Below the pieces are notes generated by a model. The model searched no databases and was not told the DNA's origin. It saw only the letters and a program-made list of their open reading frames with translations. A stretch of DNA of 64,000 nt from Lachnospiraceae bacterium. Lineage in GTDB: Bacteria; Bacillota; Clostridia; Lachnospirales; Lachnospiraceae. Location of the stretch: positions 1 to 64,000 of the forward strand of contig JAFTJD010000016.1 of assembly GCA_017456585.1 (NCBI GenBank), read 5' to 3'. This document shows positions 57,135 to 64,000 of this stretch, one piece after another (position 1 is the stretch's first letter; every line of letters begins with the position of its first letter). Made by a program: the position numbers and the translations under genes.

Positions 57135-58765
57135 TGAGCATTTACCAGAAATTTTGTACAGAAGAGTTTGACGAAAAGGGAAGACTTGTTAAATTTGAGT
57201 TAGATTATCCGGAGAATTTTAACTACGGATATGATGTTGTAGATAGCATTGCAGATGCGACACCTGATAAGAGGGCGATTGTATGGTGCAATACAGAAGG
57301 TGCTGAGAGAATTTTTACATTTGGCGAGATGAAAGCACTTAGTAACAGAGCGGCTAATGTATTGTTGAACTCAGGAATCAAGAAGGGTGACAGGGTACTC
57401 GTATTACTTAAGCGACACTATGAATATTGGATAGTGGCAGTTGCGCTTCATAAGATTGGAGCAGTACTTATACCATCAACACACATGCTTACCGAAAATG
57501 ATATGGTTTACAGATTCAAGTGTGCGGATGTAAAAGCTGTAGTTACTACAGCCGATGGAGATGTTCATGAAAGAGTTCGTGAAGCTGTAAAAGAGACCGG
57601 TTTAGATATTAAACTTTGGTCAGTGCAGAAGGACATAGAAGGTTTCAGAAATCTTAATACCGATATGGATGCGGCTAGTCCTGAACTTGAACGTCAGGAT
57701 ACACATTCACTTGAGCCGATGCTTATGTATTTTACATCGGGAACCACAGGATATCCTAAGGGAGTAATTCACAATCATACATATCCGCTTGCACATATTA
57801 TTACTGCAAAGCATTGGCAGCAGACAGTAGACGGCGGACTTCATTTTACTGTAGCAGAGACAGGCTGGGCTAAAGGCTCATGGGGAAAGATATACGGCCA
57901 GTGGCTTACAGAAAGTGCAGTTATGGTATTTGATTTCGATAATTTTGACCCTAAGCAGCTGATTACAATAATCAACCGTTATGAGGTTACCACATTCTGT
58001 GCACCTCCTACGGTATATCGTTATCTTGTAAAGAAGGGTGTATCACCTATGCCAAGCCTTAGACATGCATGTACTGCAGGTGAGGCGCTTAATCCGGAAG
58101 TGTTTAAGAGATTTGAAGAAAAGACAGGTCTTCAGATAGCAGAGGGCTTTGGACAGTCTGAGTCAACTCTTATTCTCGGTAATTTAGTAGGTGGTGACTT
58201 TAAACCGGGTTCAATGGGTAAAGAGACTCCTTTTTATAAAGTTGGCGTAGTGCGTGAGGATGGTACTGAAGCAGACGCTAATGAAGTCGGAGAATTGGTA
58301 GTTATTCCACCGGAAGGCAAGAGTCAGGTCGGTATATTCTGTGAATATCTTGACAACGAAGCGATGTACAAGCATGTATGGCGCGGAGGAGTATATCATA
58401 CAGGAGATACTGTCTGGAAAGACGAGGAAGGTTACTTCTGGTTTAACGGAAGAATTGATGACGTAATTAAGACGGGCGGATTCCGAGTAGGACCGTTTGA
58501 GATAGAAAATGTTGCCATGCAGCATGAAGCTGTAATGGAGTGCGCGGCAGTAGGTATTCCTGATACCTTAAGAGGTCAGGCTATTAAGCTGGTTGTAATG
58601 GTTGCACCGGGACATGAAGCAACAAACGAGCTTGCGAAGGAGATTAAAGACTTCTGCAACAAGAAGCTTGCGGAATACAAATGGGTAAGGCATGTCGAGT
58701 TCGTAGATGAAATGCCTAAGACATTCAGTGGTAAGATTCGTAAAGTAGAACTCAAAAAAGACTAG
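57134..58765 (+). CDS. Acyl-CoA synthetase (AMP-forming)
   Basis: A 543-residue adenylate-forming enzyme that activates a carboxylic acid to its CoA thioester. Motifs are YFTSGTTGYPKGVIHNH (P-loop), EGFGQSESTLILGNLVGG, YHTGDTVWKDEEGYFWFNGR, the hinge IDDVIKTGGFRVGPFEIEN and the catalytic lysine in FSGKIRKVELKKD. Overall it resembles medium-chain acyl-CoA synthetases. It is translationally coupled to accA, so it is a true last member of the fatty-acid operon. It may activate exogenous or recycled fatty acids or branched primers (inference). Confidence 0.9.
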   Translation: MSIYQKFCTEEFDEKGRLVKFELDYPENFNYGYDVVDSIADATPDKRAIVWCNTEGAERIFTFGEMKALSNRAANVLLNSGIKKGDRVLVLLKRHYEYWIVAVALHKIGAVLIPSTHMLTENDMVYRFKCADVKAVVTTADGDVHERVREAVKETGLDIKLWSVQKDIEGFRNLNTDMDAASPELERQDTHSLEPMLMYFTSGTTGYPKGVIHNHTYPLAHIITAKHWQQTVDGGLHFTVAETGWAKGSWGKIYGQWLTESAVMVFDFDNFDPKQLITIINRYEVTTFCAPPTVYRYLVKKGVSPMPSLRHACTAGEALNPEVFKRFEEKTGLQIAEGFGQSESTLILGNLVGGDFKPGSMGKETPFYKVGVVREDGTEADANEVGELVVIPPEGKSQVGIFCEYLDNEAMYKHVWRGGVYHTGDTVWKDEEGYFWFNGRIDDVIKTGGFRVGPFEIENVAMQHEAVMECAAVGIPDTLRGQAIKLVVMVAPGHEATNELAKEIKDFCNKKLAEYKWVRHVEFVDEMPKTFSGKIRKVELKKD

Positions 58766-58766
58766 A

Positions 58767-59080
58767 GCAATTCAGGTGTCGCACTAACATCATTTAGTTA
58801 AAGCTAAGTTGTGAATTACACATATGATAGATGGTGTTTTCCTATAAGACACGCTCTCGCTTCGTGAAAAACGTAGCAGTACTAAACTCAGAAAACCAAA
58901 TGAGGAGTAATGCAATACAGATAATTTCAATGATTAATTTATCTGATATGCATTACTCCTCATTTTTCTTCGCTAAGTGCTGACGTTTTTCAAGAGTCTT
59001 AACGGGAATACACCATCAATCATATGTGTAGTTCGAAGTGCTGATCTAACCAAATGGTATGGTGTCGACACCTGAATTGC
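58767..59080. repeat. 314-bp palindromic element (long-arm-left copy)
   Basis: The outer stem GCAATTCAGGTGTCG is mirrored by CGACACCTGAATTGC ending at 59080. CATTTAGTTA (58791-58800) pairs with TAACCAAATG. The left arm contains the long block (ACGCTCTCGCTTCGTGAAAA, AGTACTAAACTCAGAAAA), the right arm the short block (CTTCGCTAAGTGCTGACG). The centre ATGAGGAGTAATGC pairs with GCATTACTCCTCAT. It begins one base after the synthetase stop, and a perfect promoter begins one base after its end. Confidence 0.9.
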
Positions 59081-59081
59081 G

Positions 59082-59110
59082 TTGACAAAAAGATAGAAAT
59101 TGAATATAAT
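59082..59110 (+). promoter_or_regulatory. Promoter of the TetR gene
   Basis: TTGACA (59082-59087) and TATAAT (59105-59110), both perfect, with a 17-base spacer. Downstream (about 59118-59146) TGTTACG occurs twice and a TAAC-TGAT-GTTA palindrome lies at 59112-59123; these may be binding sites of the regulator. Confidence 0.88.
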
Positions 59111-59176
59111 ATAACTGATGTTACGAAACGAATGTTATGTTACGTGTGTTATGCTATGGTAGAAAGGGAATGGGCC

Positions 59177-59785
59177 ATGCCACCAAAAGCAAAATATACA
59201 AGAGAAGAGATTATTGAAATAGGGTTTCAGATGGCAAGAGAGCAGGGGATAGATGCTGTTGTTGCAAGGGAGCTTGGAAAGAAACTGGGGACATCATCAT
59301 CACCGATTTTTACTGCTTTTAAGAATATGGAAGAGTTGCAGATAGAGATTCGTAATAAGGCGATGAAGGAATTTGAAAGCTATGTGAAGGATGCTTTGAA
59401 TTATACCCCGGCATTTAAGCATGTAGGTATTAAACTAATTCAATTTGCTGTGGAAGAACCTAATCTGTTTCGCCTTTTATACATGAGAGAGTATGAGGCA
59501 AGCCAAAGCTTTGAAGAGATGGTTGGATGGCTTGGTGACACGGTAACAGTTTGTGTAGAGGTCATAGAGAATGATTATGGCCTTACAAACGAAGAGGCCA
59601 AGAGGCTGTTTAGGCAGGTATGGCTTTATACATTTGGAATATCTGCACTTTTGGCGAATAAGGTGTGTCATTTTAAACCTGAAGAAATATCTGAGATGCT
59701 AAGTCATGAATTTCAGGGAGCACTTATGCTTATAAAGAGTAAAGGATTTAAGACGATTCCGGTAACTGAAAAAGATAATAATTAA
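59177..59785 (+). CDS. TetR/AcrR family regulator
   Basis: A 202-residue regulator with an N-terminal TetR helix-turn-helix (KYTREEIIEIGFQMAREQGI, then LGKKLGTSSSPIFTAFKNME) and a helical effector domain with several Trp and Phe residues. The start ATG 59177 (MPPKAKYTREEI) is typical of the family, with AAAGGGA seven bases upstream; the frame extends back into the promoter and cannot be coding there. Its position after the fatty-acid operon makes it a candidate for that operon's regulator, though its own promoter lacks the GGTTATC palindrome. Confidence 0.85.
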   Translation: MPPKAKYTREEIIEIGFQMAREQGIDAVVARELGKKLGTSSSPIFTAFKNMEELQIEIRNKAMKEFESYVKDALNYTPAFKHVGIKLIQFAVEEPNLFRLLYMREYEASQSFEEMVGWLGDTVTVCVEVIENDYGLTNEEAKRLFRQVWLYTFGISALLANKVCHFKPEEISEMLSHEFQGALMLIKSKGFKTIPVTEKDNN

Positions 59786-59835
59786 ATAAATATATAATAA
59801 TGCAAAGGAAAATATAATTCCGGAAAGGGGCACTT

Positions 59836-61359
59836 ATGAACGAGAACAGTATGCTGAGAAAAAATGAAAAAGAAGCCAGTTCAATTGTAGCAAAGGTTAT
59901 GCTTATTACCTTTATTATCTTTATTTTGGTATACATATTGAATTTGGTTGACGTGTTTATTGTGGAAGATAGCATTATGACAATTGCTTTTGTCAGTGGT
60001 AGTATCTTTTTGCTTTTGCCAACGCTTATTACCAATATTTTAAAAGTGCAAAAGGATTTTTTGAAGTATCTGTATGTAATATGTGCGGTAATATTCGTTA
60101 CACTTTTGAGTACAACGCTTACCTTTCACGTAGTTGTAATCTATGTGTATCCGATTGCGATTGCGAGCCTTTATTTTTCTAAGAAATTAAATGTCATAGC
60201 GACAAGTCTTACTGTAGTGGGCGTTTCAGTGGGACAGCTTCTGGCCTTTTTCTTGCAGACTTTGCAGGATGATAACTTTACTGACTTAAGGGGAGTAATT
60301 ATCTTTGGAATTATTCCGAGAGCGCTTATTTTAGTTGCCATAGCAGCTATTTTTACAATGCTTACTTCAAGAACAGCAGCGATGCTTTCTAACCTGATGG
60401 GCGCAGAAGAACAAAAAGAAATGCTTGAGCGCATGAACCAGATGAAGAGCAGTGCTTCAAAGACCTCTGATACATTATTCGGTATGGTAAACGGATTGGC
60501 TGATATTACGGAGAAGTCACTTAGTGCAAACCAGAGTATTGCCAATGAGTCCGGAAGGCTTTTACAGGGTTCATTGGAGAATACGGATGCGATAGAAAAT
60601 GCTAATGAACGAATGGAAATGATTGTAGAGCAGTTGGCAGGACTTAGTGAGATGAATCACACTGCATCAGTACTTACAGAACAGATAGCTGAGAATATTA
60701 ATGATAATCAGAAGCGGATGGAAGAAGCAACTGAGAATATGGAGCAGATTAGCCGTAGTACAGAGGTGTGTAGGGAACTTATAGTTAATCTTGGTGAAGA
60801 ATCAAAGGAAATCATTGGAATCGTTGGTACTATCAAGTCAATATCCGGCAGAACTAATATTCTGGCACTCAATGCGAGTATCGAGGCTGCAAGAGCCGGA
60901 GAACAGGGCAAGGGCTTTGCGGTTGTTGCAGAAGAAATTCAGCAGCTTGCTGAGCAGACAAAGGTTGCAGTTGAAAACATCGGAAGTATAGTTAATCAGG
61001 TAGTAAGTAACACAGAAGAAGTTGTCGTAGCCATGAAAGAAAATGTACTGTGCACCGAAAATGGTATGGCAAGTATTCAAAAAGCTAATGAATCTGCAAC
61101 ATTAATCACTTCCTCAAATAAAGAGCTTGAACAGAAAATTCATTCTATCGATGAAGTGACCGGCAAGATAAAGCTGAGCAGTGATGAAATCGCAGGCAGA
61201 ATGAAGCAAATTAATGATAATACACAGCAGAATTGTACTGCAGTAGAGCAGGTTACAGCTTCTGCACAGGAGAATACCGCCGGCGCAGAAACACTTGCTG
61301 ACATTGTAGAGCAGATTAAGGTGCTGTCAGAAGAACTCAATAATGTAGTGCAGGGATAA
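59836..61359 (+). CDS. Methyl-accepting chemotaxis protein
   Basis: A 507-residue chemoreceptor. The first about 185 residues contain six hydrophobic segments with little outside the membrane; no periplasmic ligand domain and no HAMP domain is apparent. The cytoplasmic coiled coil follows, with the conserved hairpin tip [20 protein letters not shown] and [20 protein letters not shown]. This suggests it senses a membrane or internal signal. GGAAAGGGG precedes the ATG. A duplicated tail of a receiver gene lies right after its stop codon. Confidence 0.88.
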   Translation: MNENSMLRKNEKEASSIVAKVMLITFIIFILVYILNLVDVFIVEDSIMTIAFVSGSIFLLLPTLITNILKVQKDFLKYLYVICAVIFVTLLSTTLTFHVVVIYVYPIAIASLYFSKKLNVIATSLTVVGVSVGQLLAFFLQTLQDDNFTDLRGVIIFGIIPRALILVAIAAIFTMLTSRTAAMLSNLMGAEEQKEMLERMNQMKSSASKTSDTLFGMVNGLADITEKSLSANQSIANESGRLLQGSLENTDAIENANERMEMIVEQLAGLSEMNHTASVLTEQIAENINDNQKRMEEATENMEQISRSTEVCRELIVNLGEESKEIIGIVGTIKSISGRTNILALNASIEAARAGEQGKGFAVVAEEIQQLAEQTKVAVENIGSIVNQVVSNTEEVVVAMKENVLCTENGMASIQKANESATLITSSNKELEQKIHSIDEVTGKIKLSSDEIAGRMKQINDNTQQNCTAVEQVTASAQENTAGAETLADIVEQIKVLSEELNNVVQG

Positions 61360-61372
61360 GGGGCATTACTGA

Positions 61373-61435
61373 AAGGGATTTGCCGTGAAACCATTCGCGG
61401 CAGAGGATTTACTGGCGCATGTAAAAAGTATATAA
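61373..61435 (+). pseudogene. Duplicated 3-prime end of a receiver-domain gene
   Basis: The 63 bases encode KGFAVKPFAAEDLLAHVKSI and a stop. They are nearly identical to the end of the HTH-receiver gene at about 62405-62467 (KGFVAKPFAAEDLLAHVRSM). Only the last 20 codons remain, including the conserved Lys of receiver domains; upstream sequence is unrelated. It is best read as a leftover of a duplicated or displaced response-regulator gene that once followed the chemoreceptor. Confidence 0.85.
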
Positions 61436-61460
61436 GCATTATGTACATATTGTAAATAAT

Positions 61461-61524
61461 AGAATCCTTTTAAGAACGATGCGTGTTTGTTTGGTAACAA
61501 CAAAGCCGGTCTTAAAGGGATTCT
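61461..61524 (+). terminator. Hairpin after the chemoreceptor region
   Basis: AGAATCCTTTTAAGA (61461-61475) pairs with TCTTAAAGGGATTCT (61510-61524), 15 bp with one wobble, around a 34-base loop. It lies after the receiver remnant and may end the chemoreceptor transcript, though only GTCATTTAG follows. Between 61525 and 61716 there is a direct repeat of TCTTAATCTTCTGAAA and a small TTCTGG/CCAGAA hairpin but no gene. Confidence 0.55.
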
Positions 61525-61716
61525 GTCATTTAGAAAGTGTGTGGGGAAATAATATCACTGACTATAGCGTGAATGTACATTTTATCCGGCTTAGATATAT
61601 CTTAATCTTCTGAAATCTTAATCTTCTGAAATTTTCTGGTTTCATCCAGAAACTGCGATATGCAAGAATCTATCTGATTTATCCCACCACTAATTGCTAG
61701 TACAATTGTCAATTGA

Positions 61717-61745
61717 GTGACAGGTTGCACGGACTGTGATAGAAT
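61717..61745 (+). promoter_or_regulatory. Putative promoter of the HTH-receiver gene
   Basis: GTGACA (61717-61722), a 17-base spacer and TAGAAT (61740-61745) form a moderate promoter about 60 bases upstream of the start codon. Confidence 0.45.
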
Positions 61746-61804
61746 AAAATCACAAAGTTGATCAGCTTATGTAAATGTACGGTGTATGAGGAGGGAATGC
61801 ATCT

Positions 61805-62467
61805 ATGATGATTGGTGCGATAATAAAGAAACGAAGAACAGCCATGAAGCTTACCCAGGAGGAATTGGCGGATAAACTTAATGTGACTCCGCAAGCAGTA
61901 TCCCGTTGGGAAAATGAAATTTCGCTCCCGGATATTACATTAGTATCGAGAATAAGCGAGGTGTTGAATATGTCATGTGATACATTGTTAAAGACTAAAG
62001 AGGAACGTTCTATACATTATGCACGTGTGGGAGTAACTATTGATACAGCAGAATTGTTGATTCAAAATGATATTGATGTCATTTTTGATTTCCAAAAAGT
62101 GGAAGAGAGTAAAGATTGCAGAAGAGTGTTACATGCTGATGATTCTGAATTCCTTCGAACGGTGGTAAATCAGATGTTATCTGCGCAGGGATATGAGGTG
62201 CTTGGAGCAAAAGACGGGACAGAATGTATGGATATACTTTCGAAAGAAAAGATAGATATTCTGCTACTTGATATTGATATGCCGGGATATAACGGCTTTG
62301 AGGTTCTGGAAAAAGTAAGTGCTGAATATCCGGATTTGCAGGTGCTTATGCTTTCTGCAATGGCTGATGAAAAGACAGTGCAGAAGACAAAGGAGCTCGG
62401 TGCCAAGGGATTTGTTGCGAAACCATTCGCGGCAGAGGATTTACTGGCGCATGTAAGAAGTATGTAA
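61805..62467 (+). CDS. HTH (XRE)-receiver fusion regulator
   Basis: A 220-residue protein with the domains in an unusual order. Residues 4-62 are an XRE/Cro-type helix-turn-helix (IGAIIKKRRTAMKLTQEELA, VTPQAVSRWENEISLPD); residues 63-105 are a linker; residues 107-220 are a CheY-like receiver with acidic pair Asp112-Asp113, phosphate acceptor Asp156 in LLDIDMPGYNG, Ser184 and Lys206. It should bind DNA in a phosphorylation-dependent manner (inference). The ATG pair at 61805 follows GAGGAGGG at 61788-61795. No histidine kinase gene is nearby. Confidence 0.85.
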   Translation: MMIGAIIKKRRTAMKLTQEELADKLNVTPQAVSRWENEISLPDITLVSRISEVLNMSCDTLLKTKEERSIHYARVGVTIDTAELLIQNDIDVIFDFQKVEESKDCRRVLHADDSEFLRTVVNQMLSAQGYEVLGAKDGTECMDILSKEKIDILLLDIDMPGYNGFEVLEKVSAEYPDLQVLMLSAMADEKTVQKTKELGAKGFVAKPFAAEDLLAHVRSM

Positions 62468-62510
62468 AAGGTATATAAAGTGTATATGAGAAGTTTATAA
62501 AAGTGCGAAA

Positions 62511-62565
62511 AAGAGGCATTCACGATAATTTGGTGTTGGTTTCACCTTATATCGGCATGCCTCTT
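62511..62565. terminator. Bidirectional terminator
   Basis: AAGAGGCAT (62511-62519) and ATGCCTCTT (62557-62565) form the base of a longer nested hairpin (inner TGGTG/CACC). It is preceded by A-rich and followed by CTTTG sequence, between the convergent HTH-receiver and M56 genes. Confidence 0.8.
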
Positions 62566-62592
62566 CTTTGTTAGTGATTGAAAAAATGATAA

Positions 62593-64000
62593 TTAGTTTT
62601 TGATCCAATCAGAGCGTGTTAATCTCTGGCTCGTGATCGAATTCTTTAACTGTTCATCGAACACCGCTTTATCAACTTCATGTCCGTCAATTGTATAATA
62701 TGGACAAGGGTCAGTGCTGCTTTCATCTATCAATTCCTCGCGTGCAAAGAAAGTGGAGAGGGTTTCTGTTTCTCCGTTGGGTAGGTATTGGAAAACAGTA
62801 TAGGAACGTGTGCCATTAAAGTCATACTGTCTCACCATTGTACCATTCGTAAGAGGATAATCGCGTCCGCTCATTTCCATTGCATCGCTGTTCCAGCAAA
62901 ACAGTTCTCCGTTCTCATAATTAAATACTCCGTTATACCCTTCAGGGCTATCTACCATCTGGATAAGTAATTCCAAAACATTATCCCCGTCCAAATCCAT
63001 ATAAGTATACTCGTACTCAAGAACTCCGTCTTGAAAATCAGGTATCCACCACATTGCCGCCTGTTCACTATTAAGGAGTGTTCTGTCTCCGGAAAGTAGA
63101 TTGTTAAAAGCTTCTAACTCCAACTTCGTATCAATTTGCGGGAGGTCTTTGTTTGTCAACGCATCGCTCCAATGATAAAAACATTCTCCGTCCTTGATTT
63201 TCACATAGATAAAGTTAGAAGAATCTTCTGCAAGGAATACGAGATTTCGTCCGTCGAGTCTAAAGTGATTTACTAAAGGATAGCCTACGTTATCGTCGTC
63301 AGTAAGTGTGATGATATCACCTTCTTGAACCCAGGAGCCTATACCTAAGTAGCTACTGTACCAACCTTCATAATAAGTGAATGTGCCATTTTCGTAGAGC
63401 GTGATTGTAAAGTTATTGGGAAATCCTTCATTCTCATAGATGTAGGTTGTGCCTGTATCTGTATTTGTATTTATATTTGTATTTGTGTCCGAAACTTGAG
63501 TAGGTTGCGGTTCGCCGTTAAGTGGATTAGTTAAGAAACACACCGCAACAATTACACAGGTAATAACTGCCAGAACAATAATCCAGAAAGCAGGTTTTTT
63601 GTAATTCATAACAGATTTTACTCTATCCTTTACACCAACCTCGCCAAATGCAAGAGGACAAGCGGCAATCACCTTACGATTAACGCTGCAGGTTACAAGA
63701 GCCTGAGTATAATTTGCGCGCTGTTCATTATCAAGCTTCTTAATAACTTTTTCATCACAGGCAAGCTCAATATCACGACACAGCAGTATGTAAGCCAACC
63801 ACATCAGAGGATTAAACCAATGGATTGTCAGTAAGAGAAAGCCAAGGGGCTTCCACCAATGGTCTCTCCGCTGAATGTGTGCGCGCTCATGGGCGACAAC
63901 ATGTTCCAAATCCTGTCCTTCCAGCTTGAATGGTATATATATTCTTGGCCTGAGGACGCCAAGAACAAACGGAGAAACGACATTCTCACTCTGGAATACA
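62593..64000 (-). CDS. M56 (BlaR1-like) metallopeptidase, truncated by window end
   Basis: The C-terminal part of a membrane metallopeptidase of family M56, at least 469 residues, continuing past position 64000 in an open frame. The zinc motif is His-Glu-Arg-Ala-His in VVAHERAHIQRRDHWWKPLG, followed by HWFNPLMWLAY and DIELACDEKVIKKL, preceded by PRIYIPFKLEG in the last bases of the window. One further helix (FWIIVLAVITCVIVAVCFLT) leads to an extracellular domain of about 330 residues, not a penicillin-binding sensor as far as can be seen. A partner BlaI-type repressor would be expected beyond the window. Confidence 0.85.
   Translation of the reverse strand, partial: VFQSENVVSPFVLGVLRPRIYIPFKLEGQDLEHVVAHERAHIQRRDHWWKPLGFLLLTIHWFNPLMWLAYILLCRDIELACDEKVIKKLDNEQRANYTQALVTCSVNRKVIAACPLAFGEVGVKDRVKSVMNYKKPAFWIIVLAVITCVIVAVCFLTNPLNGEPQPTQVSDTNTNINTNTDTGTTYIYENEGFPNNFTITLYENGTFTYYEGWYSSYLGIGSWVQEGDIITLTDDDNVGYPLVNHFRLDGRNLVFLAEDSSNFIYVKIKDGECFYHWSDALTNKDLPQIDTKLELEAFNNLLSGDRTLLNSEQAAMWWIPDFQDGVLEYEYTYMDLDGDNVLELLIQMVDSPEGYNGVFNYENGELFCWNSDAMEMSGRDYPLTNGTMVRQYDFNGTRSYTVFQYLPNGETETLSTFFAREELIDESSTDPCPYYTIDGHEVDKAVFDEQLKNSITSQRLTRSDWIKN

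Overview
The window is a stretch of a low-GC Firmicutes chromosome, most likely from a Lachnospiraceae-type Clostridia. The basis for this is gene content: an FMN-type enoyl-ACP reductase (FabK) fatty-acid operon with fused-in acetyl-CoA carboxylase genes, an F-type ATP synthase with a sodium-type c-ring signature, a CD1871A-like CXXC mini-protein, a GH51 arabinofuranosidase and strong AGGAGG ribosome sites. No rRNA, tRNA, CRISPR array, transposase or phage module was seen.

Layout. 1-5.65 kb: ATP synthase operon atpE-F-H-A-G-D-C. 5.65-6.54 kb: a repeat-rich spacer with a long hairpin, three 76-bp direct repeats and thirteen 16-bp tandem repeats running up to the next start codon. 6.5-12.9 kb: an accessory stretch (HAD hydrolase, HEETH metalloprotein, decayed gene pieces, GNAT, VOC protein, TetR plus flavodoxin-like reductase under a very clear self-regulated promoter, Fic protein, methylglyoxal synthase, glycine-zipper membrane protein). 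13.2-15.4 kb: a double-PII protein with a DUF1538 membrane protein. 15.7-17.4 kb: a thioredoxin lipoprotein / CXXC mini-protein / Fe-S membrane protein cluster. 17.7-25.3 kb: kinase-like protein, a manganese (yybP-ykoY) riboswitch ahead of an HflK/HflC-type pair, a YwmB-like protein, an ABC exporter, and a CNNM-type transporter. 25.6-33.7 kb: aldo-keto reductase with Fe-S tail, dapF, GH51 enzyme, methyltransferase, large anchored extracellular protein. 33.8-42.7 kb: a peptide-uptake (Opp) set whose binding protein is separated from oppBCDF by a convergent Ca-type P-ATPase. 42.7-48.7 kb: GNAT, FtsH, a PGDYG-like small protein, a DMT transporter and a membrane-anchored trigger-factor-like protein. 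48.8-58.8 kb: fatty-acid synthesis operon acpP-fabK-fabD-fabG-fabF-accB-fabZ-accC-accD-accA plus an acyl-CoA synthetase. 59-64 kb: TetR, a chemoreceptor, a copy of the tail of a response-regulator gene, an HTH-receiver fusion, and a truncated M56 (BlaR1-like) metallopeptidase.

The most unusual feature is a family of long palindromic intergenic elements about 260-450 bp long (12927-13190, 35449-35754, 45886-46330, 58767-59080). They carry a TTTAGTTA-type motif on both arms, sit within a few bases of stop codons, and one copy is nested inside the loop of another. In the three closely related copies the arms are asymmetric (one long, one short), and the central stem sequence has changed in concert on both sides. 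Each copy is wrapped in its own private outer stem, as if it had inserted into the loop of an existing terminator hairpin. Other highlights are the Mn riboswitch upstream of SPFH-domain genes, followed by a second interleaved-helix leader; the 16-bp minisatellite whose last unit supplies a ribosome-binding site; and the duplicated receiver-gene tail behind the chemoreceptor.
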